Program-made: the position numbers and the translations under genes
The notes under the pieces: generated by a model
Told to the model about the DNA's origin: nothing
Seen by the model: the letters and a program-made list of their open reading frames with translations, nothing else
Databases searched by the model: none
NCBI GenBank assembly: GCA_027348305.1
Contig: DAIEPS010000128.1
Location: forward strand, 1 to 5,588
Direction of reading: 5' to 3'
DNA length: 5,588 nucleotides
Source: Anaerolineaceae bacterium
GTDB taxonomy: Bacteria > Chloroflexota > Anaerolineae > Anaerolineales > Anaerolineaceae
In this document: piece after piece, positions 4,808-5,588 of the stretch
Layout of the letters: each line of letters starts with the position of its first letter
Position numbering within the stretch: the first letter of the stretch is position 1

Positions 4808-5588
<781 letters not shown>

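Overview
The window most likely comes from the chromosome of a Chloroflexota bacterium of the Anaerolineae, probably Anaerolineaceae. The main evidence is the partial 16S rRNA gene at the right end. It carries AAAACGTAGG after the 515 region, the 338-355 sequence that I recall as the EUB338-III probe target instead of the commoner one, and an altered 787-806 region (ATTAGAGACCCCGG). These match my memory of Anaerolineae 16S and were not checked by alignment. I do not name a genus. The four protein genes have ordinary start sites and Shine-Dalgarno sequences, and I see no mobile element or CRISPR array.

Layout, left to right. (1) 1-1721, minus strand: two peptide-type ABC transporter ATPases, a complete DppD/OppD-like gene followed 23 bases later by a DppF/OppF-like gene that runs off the left edge. 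They form the start of an operon whose permease and binding-protein genes are not in view. (2) 1722-2047: non-coding. It holds the probable promoter of the ATPase operon, two inverted repeats that could be operators, and a strong Rho-independent terminator facing the minus strand that insulates the ATPase operon from the next gene. (3) 2048-2914, minus strand: a lipoprotein made largely of GFG/GSG beta-solenoid repeats (DUF2807 / GIN-domain type). (4) 2915-3030: a strong hairpin and a possible promoter. (5) 3031-4194, minus strand: a DUF362-type iron-sulfur protein with its own TATAAT promoter. (6) 4195-4807: about 610 bases without a convincing protein gene, holding a plus-strand rRNA promoter array. 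There are five TTGACA hexamers, three of them in near-ideal promoters, plus an intrinsic-terminator-like hairpin between the third and fourth, a boxA-like element and a short GAAA-loop hairpin. (7) 4808-5588, plus strand: the first ~780 bases of 16S rRNA, cut by the window edge.

The ATPases would energise uptake of peptides or a related solute. The lipoprotein is probably exported and lipid-anchored. The DUF362 protein is probably a redox protein of unknown role. Nothing ties these minus-strand genes functionally to the divergent rRNA operon. The most unusual feature is the terminator inside the rRNA promoter array: it implies either a ~107-nt stable transcript or regulated read-through into the rRNA operon.
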